From NCBI RefSeq assembly GCF_000165425.1, contig NW_001799322.1, forward strand, positions 411,909 to 475,908: a DNA stretch of 64,000 bases. The letters are read 5' to 3'. The notes under the pieces are model-generated. The model worked only from the letters and a program-made list of their open reading frames with translations, was not told where the DNA came from and did not search any database. Below are positions 10,980 through 24,000 of the stretch, piece by piece. Within the stretch, counting starts at the first letter, position 1. Every line of letters begins with the position of its first letter. The stretch comes from Paramecium tetraurelia. Lineage: Eukaryota > Ciliophora > Oligohymenophorea > Peniculida > Parameciidae. The translations under genes and the position numbers were made by a program.

Positions 10980-12027
10980 ATGGGAAAGAAGGAAACAAAA
11001 GATAAAAAGCCTGCTTAATTCAAGTAAATCATTTGTTAATTCCTATTAGAAAGATCTATGAGTTGTTATCAAAATACTCCCAAGTGATTATAGTTGGATT
11101 AGCTAATGTTGGATCCAAATAAGTTTAAGACATTAGAAGAATTTTGGCAAAGAGAAATGCACTTCTAGTCATTGGAAAGAATGTATTAAGTCATTTCTAT
11201 ATTTAGACATTGTTTAAGAAAGTTTTGGCAACAAGAGTGTAAGATTTACCAGAAGGCCATGAATATTATGAAGATTTGAAGAAATTCGGAGCTGCAATTA
11301 AAGAATTAGATGTCCTAAAGAATTAAGTTGCTGGCAAAGTAGGATTCGTATTCACCGATACACCTGTATTCGATCTTAAATCTGTCATTGAAGAAAATAA
11401 GGTTGAAACACCAGCCAGAGTAGGAGCTGTTGCTCCAATTGATGTTGTTATTCCTCCTGGTCCCACTGGTATGGATCCAGCTTCAATTCAATTCTTCCAC
11501 GCATTACAAATACCAACCAAAATTGAAAAAGGATAAATCTAAATCACCAAAGACTTTGTGGTTTTGAAAACAGGATAAAAAGTAGGTTAATCATAAGCTG
11601 TTTTATTATAAAAATTGGGAAAGAAACCATTTTTATATGGTATGGAAGTATTGGCTTGTTATGATAATGGATCTATTTTGAATAAATAATAAGTATCCGT
11701 TAATTTGAATGATGTTCTTGCTAAATTCTAAAAGAATGTGACAAACATTTCTGCAATCTCATTGGCTAATGGTATTTTGATATATTCATATTTTTAGGTT
11801 GGGTGAATGAGTCTTCAGCTCCACATTTGTTGGCTAATGCTTTCAAGGATTTGGCTGCTATTGGATTGCAATCAGGATTTATTTTTGATCAAATTAAACA
11901 ATCCAATGCTCCAGCTACAACCAAGGCTCCAGTTGCTGCAAAGGTTGAGGATAAACCAGCTTAATAAGCTCCAGCAAAGGCGGAAGAACCTGAAGAAGAT
12001 GTTGATATGGGTGGCTTATTCGATTGA
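10980..12027 (+). CDS. 60S acidic ribosomal protein P0 (uL10)
   Basis: About 331 aa, introns 11024-11049 and 11772-11797 (both 26 nt). The RNA-binding N-terminus (IYELLSKYSQVIIVGLANVGS, DIRRILAKRNALLVIGKNV) and FTDTPVFDLKSVIE are followed by VIPPGPTGMDPASI. The C-terminus ends with Ala-rich hinge APAKAEEPEEDVDMGGLFD, the variant of the conserved P-stalk tail (usually ...DMGFGLFD) that binds elongation factors. This is the base of the ribosomal P-stalk, where P1/P2 dimers attach. Confidence 0.96.
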
Positions 12028-12060
12028 TAAAGTATAGTATAAATAATAATATAAAATAAA

Positions 12061-13233
12061 ATGAGTTTATTAGAGAAATTTCTTTTAATTCCAAATGATC
12101 TATCAAGTCCTCGATTATTTGCTGTGAGTTAAAAATGGTATCTTTTATATAAATGCAATTTATAGGTTTGAGTAATTTCAGGATGAATTATATTGCTCAA
12201 TTTCGAATTTCACTTAGATAGATAACTATTCTCTCTGGTAACTCAATCATTAAGCGTTATAGTATTTGTTAGGAAGAATCACAACAATTATAAGGCTTGA
12301 TTGCAAATTTCTAAACTGAGTTCAACATCAATCCTCAAATAATTAAATAAAATTCGTAAGAGTAAGTTCTCAAGGCAGATAAACATTACCAGGTCCAATT
12401 CGTGTGCTCAGAAATATGGAATTTCCTGATGCAACACATCTAAGGAGGTTTTTATTATCATTATTCTTCTATAGGACCTTGTTTGCCAATTTACACAATA
12501 GAAATACATAATATCAAAAAAAGTACTATTTATGACTTTACATTTCTGTCACAACACGATATCGAATAATTACCAAATCATCTCGTAATACCAGTAGACA
12601 TGACTTAAATGGAGTTCTTGATTTAAAATGAAGATGATTCTTTTACATACCTAACCAAAGTTGTTCCTTTGGCTTTTACAGTCGATTAAGTTATAAATAA
12701 GATACTGTCATCACAATTCAATATATCAAATTATTTGTGCTTTAATTAAACAAGTAAAAAGATTATATTAAATAAAAATTCAACTTTAATCTATGAATTA
12801 GAGTTCAAATCTCTCTGGTTTTTTAAACCCAACAAGAGAGACATTGGATTTTAAGAAAATTTTGATGAAATTACAATGTAGCAGGATTTCCAAAATCTCA
12901 TTACTGGTTCAACAGAATCGACTTTTGAATCAAGGGAAATCCAATCAATATTAGACAGCAGTTCAAAATCACACGAATTCGAAGATGATATCAACAATTT
13001 GAGTATTGCACTTTTATAATTATATAGTGTTGAGAGATATTAATGAATTCAAAAACGAAATCGAAACCATTCTCTAATATCATAAAAAATAACCTCTTAC
13101 ATTACTAAAAGAAGAACAAGCCATTGAAAATATAAATCAAATAATCTTATAGATTGAATAGGAAAACTGTTTCAAAAAAGAGCAACAAGAAGAAGGAACT
13201 AATGATGAACTTATCGATTATTAGGATATTTGA
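12061..13233 (+). CDS. DUSP-domain protein without USP catalytic domain
   Basis: About 364 aa, introns 12138-12165 (28 nt), 12238-12262 and 13003-13027 (25 nt). The N-terminal third matches a DUSP domain: FAVSQKWFEQFQDELY, TQIDNYSL, then KHYQVQFVCSEIWNFLMQHI, GGFYYHYSS and LPIYTIEIHNIK. DUSP domains usually sit in ubiquitin-specific proteases, but the Cys and His boxes of a USP are absent. The remainder is Ser/Gln/Glu-rich with a helical C-terminus (EFKNEIETILQYH, NINQIILQIEQEN). Probably a non-catalytic interaction protein of the ubiquitin system; lies 12 bp from the converging SUMO-ligase gene. Confidence 0.72.
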
Positions 13234-13245
13234 TTTCATTATAAG

Positions 13246-14841
13246 TCAGTCAGTTTTAATTTGTTTCTTTATTCTATCATTCATTTAATATTGATTCTTA
13301 AGACGTTGATTGCACAATTCCCTTAGGACCAAATCTGATATCTCTCCATTCTCATTGAATTCCACCTCTTTATTCGATAAACTATTCTCAGAAATCAATT
13401 CCAAAATCACTTGTTAATAGTCATCAATTAAAAATTTGAAACATTTCAATTTGCAAATAGGGCATTTCCAAATCTTTTTGTCCCTTTGATCATCGATAGC
13501 AGTTATAAAATTCTCCAAATCAAAGCACTGAAGATGATTACAAAATCTACCTCTGGCTGGAATATTAATTAATTGTAAAGTTATAGGACATAATAGACTG
13601 ATTTTTATTGATTTTATTTTGACATCCTTGTTAGTAGAGCATTCTTATTTGAATAATTTGAATGAATCTTCAATACTTAAATAGTTTTTATGATATTGCT
13701 TTATATCCAATAAGAATTCTTTGGCATTCAATTGATTAATCGAGAATATACCTATAAAATAAATACACTAATGTTAAATTCTAAATTATTTTTTCAATTC
13801 CTCATTAGATTTGTATTCGATTAAAGTAATACGATTCTATTCATTATGTTTGATATGATTCGTAATATTAATGGAATCATCTTTTCGTTTCTTAACACTA
13901 TAATTGATGCTTAAGGGTTTGAACTCAGCCAATTTGACTCCATTCATCTACAATTCCCCATAATCAGGCCAAGTAATTTCATTTAATCCATCCTTCCCAT
14001 CTATTCTTAAACATCTAATCTCTATTTGAGATCCCTTGTGTTTTACAGGACAATTGAATAAGAAATGCTTCTCATTTTTGAATTGAAGAAACTATTGAAA
14101 TGTAGATTGAACTATCTAATCGATCACTTTGTTTTGAGGGTTTAGCATTACAAGAGTACAATATGGACAAATAAAATCTTGAATGTCATGATTGATTTGC
14201 AAACAAAAACCATGAAAATTCTATGAACAAATTTTGCATTGTAGAACTTTGGAGGTATTTAATTTAGCCTTGATTTGAACATACAAACCAGGTTAAGAGT
14301 GACAATAACATTTCAGAAAGTTAACATCTTATTGTGTTTCATTTTATTTATCATTATTCGATTGAGAATTTCTCAATTAATTTAATAATTGTTGTTCTTT
14401 ATCCTTAATGAGTTTTAACCTATCACGAATGCCTTCATAATAGATATGAATTTGTTTATTAATAAATTTTGTTAGTTCTTCTAAAATTGAGTAAGATTTG
14501 ATGATCTTGTCTTCATAATAAAACATAGTGATCGTAATCAATTGTCCTAAATATATAGGTCTTGTTGGATTAATATTAGTAGATTATAAACTGCATTTCT
14601 TCATTCTGAGCAGATGACTGAGTAAACATTCAGTTAATTTTGGGATGAATTGTTTATCCTATTTATATTTAATACCACCAAGACACTTAATGATATCCTG
14701 CTTTTTTTACGTCGAAATTTAGTCAACTTTCAACTCAAGACAACCTTGTCTAATGAATTCAGGAACTTTTAGTTCAATGTCTTATTTGATTGTTAAGAGT
14801 TCCTTAGTTATTTCATCTTGAAGTTAATTATTTTAGTTCAT
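13246..14841 (-). CDS. SIZ/PIAS-type SUMO E3 ligase (PHD, PINIT, SP-RING)
   Basis: 531 aa, one uninterrupted frame. The N-terminal part has helical segments; a PHD finger follows with the Cys/His order CYCHSQ...LQCKICSQNFHGFC...FICPYC. Next is a PINIT-like region (FLFNCPVKHKGSQIEIRCLR, WPDYGELQMNGVK, KPLSINYSVKKRKDDSINIT), then the SP-RING: ISLLCPITLQLINIPARGRF, CNHLQCFDLENFI, WKCPICK. PHD + PINIT + SP-RING is the plant SIZ1 / PIAS architecture. It transfers SUMO from Ubc9 to nuclear substrates. Start chosen as MNQNNQLQDEITKE, 45 bp from the divergent Pelota start. Confidence 0.9.
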
Positions 14842-14885
14842 ATTTTAAATTATTCTACAGAATTTAATAAAGAAATTAATTTTTA

Positions 14886-15735
14886 ATGAAAATTTTAAGC
14901 AAGAATATAATAAAAGGAGTTGGATTCATAATTAGTACCTAAAGAAGATAATGATTTTTGGCATTTGTATAATTTATTTTCTGTTGGAGATATCACAAAG
15001 ACAAGCACAGATAGGAAGATAATAAAAAAAAGGGATTTTAATGCGATTGATTAATTTAAATTGGTACTAAAGTATCTGAGAAAAGAAGAATATTTGTATT
15101 TTTAAAGGTTTATGAAATTAATTATTGGGCAGATCAATATCTATTATTATCAATAAAGGGTAGGAATTGCTAAGAATCTCATTGGTTATCTTTGGGTTAG
15201 TTTCACACCTACGAAGTTGAATTGTATTAATAAATAGATATATAATTCGAAAACTGGGATAGATTTCATTATGCAATATTGGATTAGATAAAACAATGAT
15301 AAACTTCATCAGAAGTGGCAGTATCAATAATGAAGGAAGAAGTTGGTCACATATGATTAATAGGATCAGCTATTACTAGATTGAAGTAAAAGAAGAAGAG
15401 AAGCGCTAATGAGTAAAGAGAAAAGAAAATGGAAGAGTTTTTAAAACATGTTTTGCAGCCTTGGAATAAGATTCGTTATTTGAATAAGTAAAACATTTGA
15501 TAGTGGCATCTCCAGGGTAGTAGTACTGATTATAGTGTAAATTTTTAAAGGATAATTTATATTTATTTCTGAAAAATACAGTTTTAGAAGGAGGAGAAGT
15601 ATAAGGAAAATAGAAAATGTTAGATAAGATCTTTCTGGTAAAATCAAGTTTGGCTATTGGAATGGTTTAATGGAAACTTCATAGGATCAATAAGTATAGC
15701 AAAGATTAGAAAATACAAATAAAATATTTGAATGT
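14886..15735 (+). pseudogene. Pelota/Dom34-like gene, disrupted and truncated
   Basis: Homology to the ribosome-rescue factor Pelota is clear in pieces: MKILSKNIIK, then in a frame shifted by one base LVPKEDNDFWHLYNLFSVGD, KGRNCQESHWLSLGQFHTYE, FENWDRFHYAILDQIKQ, SSEVAVSIMKEEVGHI, and LFEQVKHLIVASPG. Some joins are natural introns (15113-15137 region, and one of about 23 nt near 15413-15435), but two lesions remain: a one-base shift at an A run near 14915, and an in-frame TGA at about 15352 where relatives have Cys. After the VASPG block only about 50 residues are weakly similar and the eRF1-like C-terminal domain is missing. Could be a pseudogene or a badly assembled gene. Confidence 0.65.
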
Positions 15736-15769
15736 TAATATACAATTATATAGATAAAAATATAACATC

Positions 15770-17967
15770 TCATCTTCTGCTATAAGGATACTTCTTTCTG
15801 GCTTTATACAAACCAAGCTTCTTTCTTTCCACTTATCTACTATCAGTTCTGGTTAACAGTAACTTTCTGAATATTTTCTTGATACTTGGACACATTTTAA
15901 CAATGGCTCTACTCAAAGCTGAGCAGATACATTGAGATTATGCTGACTAACTACCTCCTCTGATTACACTAATGTTTACAATAAGATTATTACACATTCA
16001 CATCCACTAAACATGAAAGATGAGCCAATTCTAATACTCTCAAGGCTGTTCTTCTGTATATTGGATGAGTAAAGTAATTGATTAAGTTCTTACCATTTAC
16101 AGTCACTTCTCCTACTCCTTTCTTGAGTTACACATAACAAATTGATGACTTTCTTCTTCCTCTTCCCACATAATAAAGTAGAGAAGATTCACTATAATCT
16201 TTTTCTATTAATTAATCAATTTAGATTGCACTCTTCTCCTTGAAATCCTCAATCTTAACTTCTTCTTCAACTACATCCTCAAAATCTGGATCTACATCAT
16301 CAGCCATCATAGCTGTGCTTGGTACTTCATAAGTATATGGATTTATGTTGTCACTAAAAGCTTACAATCCATCATTAATTTATTCTCTATTTAATTTGAA
16401 TATATTTGTTAAATAATGGTGGAAGAATTCCAAATTGCTTGGCTGTTGGAATTCTTTGTATAATTCAACTGAAAATTGATACTCATCTTTTTTCACTTCA
16501 TCTACCTTCTCCTCAAAGAATTCCTTAACACTAACATATAATAATTCAATACTGTCTATTATAGGGTTGTTTCTTGATGTCCACAAAGGTATCTTGCTAT
16601 TTGTTGAGCTTGACTTTAGGGAAGATAGTCTAAAATGAAGACCCAAAATCTTTCCAAAACAGACTTTGTCCTTTATTCTTCTCGACATCTTAAAACACAG
16701 ATTCGTACCCCTTAATCTTATTTTTTGGATCATTATACAAATCCTTTATGAATTTAGGTGCACCTAATAACAAAAAGTCAATATTGTCAACAATATCCTA
16801 TAATTTGACAGGATCTACGATTCTTTAATTAATTTTCTTGGCTTTCATTTGAAGTTACAAAGATTAAGTATCTAGATTCTTGAGGTATTTATGTATTTAT
16901 TTGAATTCCCAATTTTATTGATCTTTAGCATTTATTTACTTTTTTGATTCTTTAGGATCTTATTATTTATTGGCTAATCTTTTCAAATATGCTCGTTTAA
17001 CAAAATTTAAATTAACCTTATCTATAATTGACTATTCAGTTTATAAAGCCTCTTGACCATCAGAGGGTCTGATATATCTCATTTTTAATAATCGCTCATC
17101 ATCTGATATTTCTTCAACAGTGCATCCAGATTCATAGAAATCAAGATCTTTTAGATATGCTTTTCCAAACGTGAGTTATTGATTTTTATCATTATATTTA
17201 GGGTCATAAATTTAAAAATCTTCTAAATCCTTTTACAAATTTTCTCTTGCCATCTCTTCAGCTACTGCTTTCACAGAATTAGTATCTACGTATTTATTTA
17301 GAATTGCTTCATCGTTAATTTTCTTATCAAAATCTTAAGCATCATCACCTAAAATTTTCTTTCTTTCCTCCTCTGGCAATTTTTTTATTCCTTCTAAAAA
17401 TCTATCGAAAACAACTTTTCTTGCTTTAGCAATATATTCTGGTGCTTCACTTTTAACCAACAAATCTTGAGAAGTTCTTAGAAGTTCAGTTTCTGACATT
17501 ACTCTCTAAATACTTAAATTATACATATACCATTTAAGATAACAATCCTTATACTTTGCGATTGTATTCTGCCTCATATTGTTGTCCTCTCTTCAGCTTG
17601 ATATCATAAACAAAATCATCGAAAAATAATCCTAAAGGACAATTGGTCTCTTCATCAATGTAGACATGTTTCAATACATTTTATATTAAATCTTAGCCAT
17701 TTTTTTAATACGATTCCTATTTATCTTCCTCTTTAGGCTGCATTTCTCTCACACGTCTAAGTTTAACTAATTTAGATACTGTGTCACTCTGCTTTTAATT
17801 TTTGCCAATTTCTTCTTATAGACTGCATGCAATTGCTTTTGAGAATCATCATAGGAAGTAATCTTAGGTCTATAAGCCAAGTCCTCCTTTTCTGGATACA
17901 AGGGAGGTACAACGAAGAAATTTCGTTGTGCTACGCAGAACCTCAGTCTGCTCACCAATCTGAGCAT
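15770..17967 (-). CDS. Mitochondrial ribosomal protein uS9 with very long N-terminal extension
   Basis: About 700 aa. It starts with an arginine-rich mitochondrial presequence (MLRLVSRLRFCVAQRNFFVV). Introns at 17757-17779 (23 nt), 17506-17530 (25 nt), 15969-15993 (25 nt), and one more between about 16590 and 16680 whose exact borders I could not fix (22- or 31-nt options both keep frame). Only the last ~150 residues are uS9: YVGRGRRKSSICYVQLKKG, GEVTVNGKNLINYF, VVIRGGSQSAQSQCI, LTRTDSRQVERKKLGLYKAR, ending KYPYSRR. The 550-residue extension is charged, with no known domain. Such oversize proteins are typical of ciliate mitoribosomes. Confidence 0.82.
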
Positions 17968-18048
17968 AATTATTTAAATAAATTATTTATACCTAATTTA
18001 TATATAAATATTTAAATTATTGCATTTATTCATTAATTAAAATTAAAG

Positions 18049-21000
18049 ATGCGAATACCCTAAGCTTACTATGAAAGCATGATGAAAAGATACAAGAAGT
18101 CTAAGCATGTCGATTAAACTGATTATTCTTGGATTGAAACTACCAAGAAACCTCTTGTAGAAAGAATTTAAGATTTTGCATAATGCAAACAATTATAAGA
18201 TCCCAAGTATACTCGAATCATTTGTGAAACAATTGATGCAATATTTGAAGCAGCAGTTGCCTTATTTCAAGAGCAAGACTAAACTCTCTGCGTTCAATTA
18301 CTGGGTGAATCCGATTCTATTTAAATTTGGGATTTGTGTATTTAGTGTTGTGATTATATAATCAAATCAGCAAATCCAAAAATAAGTATTTCTATTTCAA
18401 TAATCCAAAGTCGATATGTTTTTTAGTTATGATCATATTTTGATACTTCTATTTCACAATCCAGATTATGAAATGTCAAACTATATATAAATTGGTGTAA
18501 TGCATGCAATATTTGATTGAATAAATGAATTCATCCAAAGCCTGCAAATTTAAAAGTAATATATCAGACAATAAATATTAGTTGAACAATTCGAAAGAGT
18601 CTTTTTAAGATTTATGTACATTAACACATTTTTATAAAAGAATATTTACAATTTGTCAGATTAGGAATGTTAGGAATTATTTTAATATTAGACTGACAAT
18701 TACAATCTCAAAATCACCATCCCAAATGAAGATATGAATATTTATCAAAGATACTTGGAGATGAGCAATTTCAGAAAAATACTCAAATCTCCACCTGTAA
18801 TCTTAGACATTCCTTTTGATTATACAAAAAATCCCTTGGATTAAAGTTTACAGATTGCAGCTGAAATCAAAGTCTAAAAAGATAGCATACTATTTGATTA
18901 GATCTTTATTCGATTACTTTGCTAATATTCCAATAATGATGAACAAATACTATAGAAATTGTTCATCAACAATTACATTTTTCATTTTAAATGCACTTTC
19001 TAGGATTTATAACTATTTAACAACAAATATATGGCAGACATTACGAATAGGTTGATAGATCAAAAGGACTTCTTATTTTTATTAATAAGGATGATCGCAA
19101 GCAATAAAGAGTATCCTCTAGAGGAATCTTTAGAGGATACTCTAGTGGATAGTCTCCAATTTATTAAATCAAAGCAAATACAACTCTATGAACACAATAC
19201 CTTCTTGGATAAATTATGGCTATTTGAATTATAGGGAATTTAAGACACTTTAGTCTGGTGGAAGAAGGAACTCAATATTAGTGAAGGCAACTTCTATGAT
19301 AATAGAATGAAGTTAAATGTTAAGTTGGAACAATTATTCTTCTAATCATTATCAGATTCACAATTTACATAGATGTTTAAGAAATAACCCAATTATACCT
19401 AATGGAATTTCATAATCATTCAAATTATCAGAAAGTCCTTTGAATAGGTTGAAGAAACAAAATTGCCATACTATATCTTAAATCCCATCCTAAGTTATTG
19501 TATCAATTTGATCACTGAATTGCCAGGCAATAATCAAAACCAATAATTAGATTATCAATTAGAAAGTCAGATAATTTAAGGCTTAGTAGAGATTCTTAAG
19601 AAATGTAATAAGAAACCATAAATTGAATTATAAATCAGAGCATTTCAATTATTAAATTAATTAGTTACATACTATAAACAAGAATTTGATTAAGTTTAGA
19701 TTCAAAATGCTTAATCTGAATTCCTGATGCCAGTTCCAGAGAGATATCACAAATTACTTGCAGAAATTTGGTCAAACAGAATTTTGGAAGATACTTTAAA
19801 AGGTGCCAAACCCAATGAAATATTATTTACCCATCTAATAACCTTATTAGCAATAACAATGGGAGAGAATCCAGCCAGAGTAAGATAATTTTACGAAAAT
19901 AATAGTTTATAAGATCTGACCAATAAAATTATTGAATTACTAAGGACTTGCTCAAGAGCATCTCCTTTAATTGTAACGATAATAAACTTATTGATTGCAA
20001 TCAGTACAAATGAATAAGCAATATCGTCAGCCTTACAATCTAATAATAATGGTGATTCATAATAATAGGAGAATTTGATCAAGAGGATCTTTATTAAGTG
20101 TTATTTGCCCTCAGCAGAATTATTACACGATCCAACAGTGAGTGATGATTTTGCAAAGAAGATTATTATGCTGTATAGCCAAAGTATGTTGGCAAAAAAG
20201 TTGATAGAAAAAGTGATTGAAAATACATTTGTTTAGATATCATAATTAGTGGATTTGAGTAAAGATAAGATAGAGGAAATAGTTAGTAATTAGGAAAAGT
20301 TACAATCCTTTTATAGTTATTCCAAAAGTTTACAAGCTTTATTGCAGTTATTTATGCAATTACAACCAGAGAAAAAATCATCATATCGATCATTCCAAGG
20401 ATACGAAGAATTGTAATTAGAAGAAGCTTAGAGATAAAAAGATTTATTGTTCAATTCACTTTTGAAGAATTAAAAATTCGTTGAAGCATTAGAGAAAATA
20501 ATAATGAGTCCAATACTGATAGGTAGTAAAAACAAAGATACATATGTTGAACATTATGTTGGCATCCTATGTAAGAAAAACAAGTTAAATCCCTATAATT
20601 CTTTGTGGAAGGAATTGGATTTGATCTCATAAAACTATATGGTCATAGGTGATCAGAAGATTATCGATATCGGAAAATTAGTTGATTATGAAGCTTTATC
20701 CATTCATATGAGCGACAAATATTTTTTTAGAAAAATCATCAAACACATCTCCCCTTAAACTTATAGGGGATTCTACATACTTAGTCGTTTCCATTTGATT
20801 CATTATTTGATCAAGATGTGTGTCAGTTAGGGTGTGGGATAAAATTAAGATTCTCATCTGATGATTTCCTAATTGTTAGAAATCTATTTTCTATCCTCAT
20901 AACATGCAGGTTTTCATGAATCCATTATGATGTTTATGTCTGCTAAATAATAGATACAGAAATAACAGACTACTTATGATGAGGACAATTAAATAAGGAG

Positions 21001-24000
21001 AAGGATTAGCAAGGATAATTTGATTCCATTATAATCATCTTGTTTGGATTTGATAGGTAAATTGCAATAACAAGTTGAGTAAAAGGACTATGTAATTAAA
21101 AAATATGGGGAAATTACTTAGTTGTTCTTCCAGAATTTCTAAGAAAAATGCTAATAAATTAGATAAGCTCAAGGAGTTTAAATTATATCGATTGTAACCT
21201 ATATGCAGGATATGTTAAAATCATTCAAATTTTTATAGAATTTATTTTTGAGTTTAGAATAACAATATCAGCCATTACAATTTGCAGTAATCTGTTTCCA
21301 AAATAGTAATTTCTTTTTGTAATTAATTGAGATTCTATAATATTTGGATAGTATCTAAAGACAACAATAATTCAATGCAACAAAAGAATAAGAGATTACT
21401 AGAAAGATATTGCCAGGATTTATAGAAGCAATACATCAACATATAGATAGCATAATAAAATTACTAATTTTTAAGAAGATTGCTATTGATAAAATATAGT
21501 TGTCTGGGTAATTAATTTAAGATCCATAACAACTGGATATAGTGTGCGATGAAATCTTTGTATCCTAAGCATCAATACTCAATTAAATGATCGATTTACT
21601 GCTCTACAATAATTGTGAAGGTAATTTAAAGACTCTTTTGGAACAATTAATATAGAAGTTTTATTCAATCAAGGATTTATAAGTTTAAGAGATGAGAAAG
21701 GTTGCTGGAACAGAAACAAAAGAATAATAAGTAGTTGGAAATAAGGATATCTCCTAAATCTTATCCGGAAATGAAGTACGTTAAGAATAAAAGAAGTCTA
21801 TGTTTGACAGACCTGAGATCAAAGCAATGATTGATGATATTTGTGATATGGGATTCAAATAACAATTGATCAAGAAAGCCATCTAAAGAATTGAAATTCC
21901 AGAACCTACAATGATTATTGATATGCTAATAAACGAAAGGATTTCTGATGATGAAGAAGAGTAAGAAGATCTTTTTGATCAAGCATAAAAAATAGCTGAG
22001 CAAAATCAAATAATTTAGGATCAAATTGCTTAATAAAAGTTAAAAATGGAGAATGAATTAGAAAAAGAGTAAAAGTAAAATGAAATCCAAGTCTTAGATT
22101 AAGAGTAATTTATTAAAATATTACAACAAAATTTTCTCTAAGCTAATCAATAATTAAATATTTTGGAAAGATTTTTGGCATTAATTAATGATTTCTAAGT
22201 TAAATTAGATTCTAACCTCAATAAACTATTAGATTAATAATTGAATAATTAAAAGGCAAATACTAATTTATTAGAATATCTATTCACAATAGCTAAGAAA
22301 TAATAACATATAAACAAGATTTTAGATTATATTTTTATGATCTTGAATCCCTTAAAAAAAGAAAAATCCTCTTAGGATTTGAATACAACTATGCTTCAGT
22401 ATCAAAAAGCCTTACAATGGCTTAACTTATTATAATAGATTGCTCCCCAGGAACATGAAAAATTATATCAGAATTTGGCTTTAATAGATCAAGAACCATA
22501 ATAAAAACATGTGCTATCATTTCAGTCTATGATTACATTTGGTTTTGCATTGTCTGACGATATATTTGAACAGTTTAAAAAGAGTGGTGATATAGAATTG
22601 TAATAATTAAAGTAACTAAATATTTCTGATATGTCTTATTAGGACATATTTAGTCAAGTATAAAACTTCACTGCTAATCTTAACAATTTATATGAAAACA
22701 AATAAACTACATTAAAATTATTCTGTAAAGAAATTTTAGAGGCACAAAAATATCTTACTAAGTTTTTCTTGAATTTATAAAACAAACATGATCAATTAAT
22801 AGAAAGATATTGGAGCTAAATACTTATCTATCTTGAATTTTTGATTTAAGTAGGTACAATGAATTTTGATTTGTAAGAGTCAACTCAGCAAACCTATAAT
22901 TTACTTGAAGAATTGGATACATAAATTAATAATAATTAAGTATTGAAAGAACAAAGAGATTAATCTCAAAATATGATTTACATGAGATAGGTAATTTAGA
23001 GAAGATTTATGTCTGATAAACAGTTGATTGCATAATTATTATAATGCTTGAATAATTTTGGATTGCATAATCAAAACAAATTGTTCAATATGTTAACAAA
23101 AAAATCATCAAGTGACAAGTTATCATTATTGGAGATTCTATTACAATTAAAAATGCATCCTTGTCATTTCGAATATGAAGAATCCTAGCCAGTCTTCATT
23201 GAAAACCTAATATACCTTGTTGCCATTGATACGAAAACAACGAATGACTTAATTTTCTAAATTTTGAAATAGGTAATGCTGAATGAACATATCGATTGGC
23301 ATGCTTAATAATTAAAAAATACAGAGGATCTCGCCCAAATTTTATTCCCATAGAAATTTATTGAATGCCCATTGTAATACTTATTGCAATTTCATCCCGT
23401 CCTAATTAACAATCCTATTATCTATAATTTGATAATTGAACAATAAGGTTTATCTATTACAGACAAATATTCTGAACTAAATAGAATTCACACTCCAAAA
23501 TAACTTTAACCTTAACCAACAGGAAAACTGACAAAAGAATAGGAGAGATTGTTGAAAGAGAAGGAAAAAGAATAGCAAGCTCAACCTTAGACAGAAATAG
23601 TCATCAGATACGAGATAGATTAATTGATAGAACCTTAATTAAACGAAAACTTCATTTATTTAGTTAAATTTATTGCCTAAGCAACCATTGATAGGTTTTT
23701 TGAGGAGAATTAAAGATTGATAGAATAGATATTTAAAGTGCAATTCAACCAATACAAAGATGATCCTAGGATGTACGTCTATGGTTGGGATCAACTATTG
23801 AGAATAATAGAAATGCTCATCATTAAAGTTCCTTAATTAATATTATATCTAAGATAATTGTAAGTAGATTTGCCACCACAATTAAGCAAAGGCGAGAAAA
23901 AGACTACTTTCATAGAATTTGTAGTTAAGTATTTGACTTGGGTTGGTGGAGATAAATTAGCTAACTTTATGCACAATTACTTGAGTGATATAAATTTGTT

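Noticed and set aside
11807-12106. ORFs on both strands within ribosomal P0
   Set aside because: Shadows of the P0 3' coding region.
17497-17967. Presequence ORF as a separate small mitochondrial gene
   Set aside because: A 25-nt intron (17506-17530) joins it in frame to the uS9 ORF with no spacer left between them.
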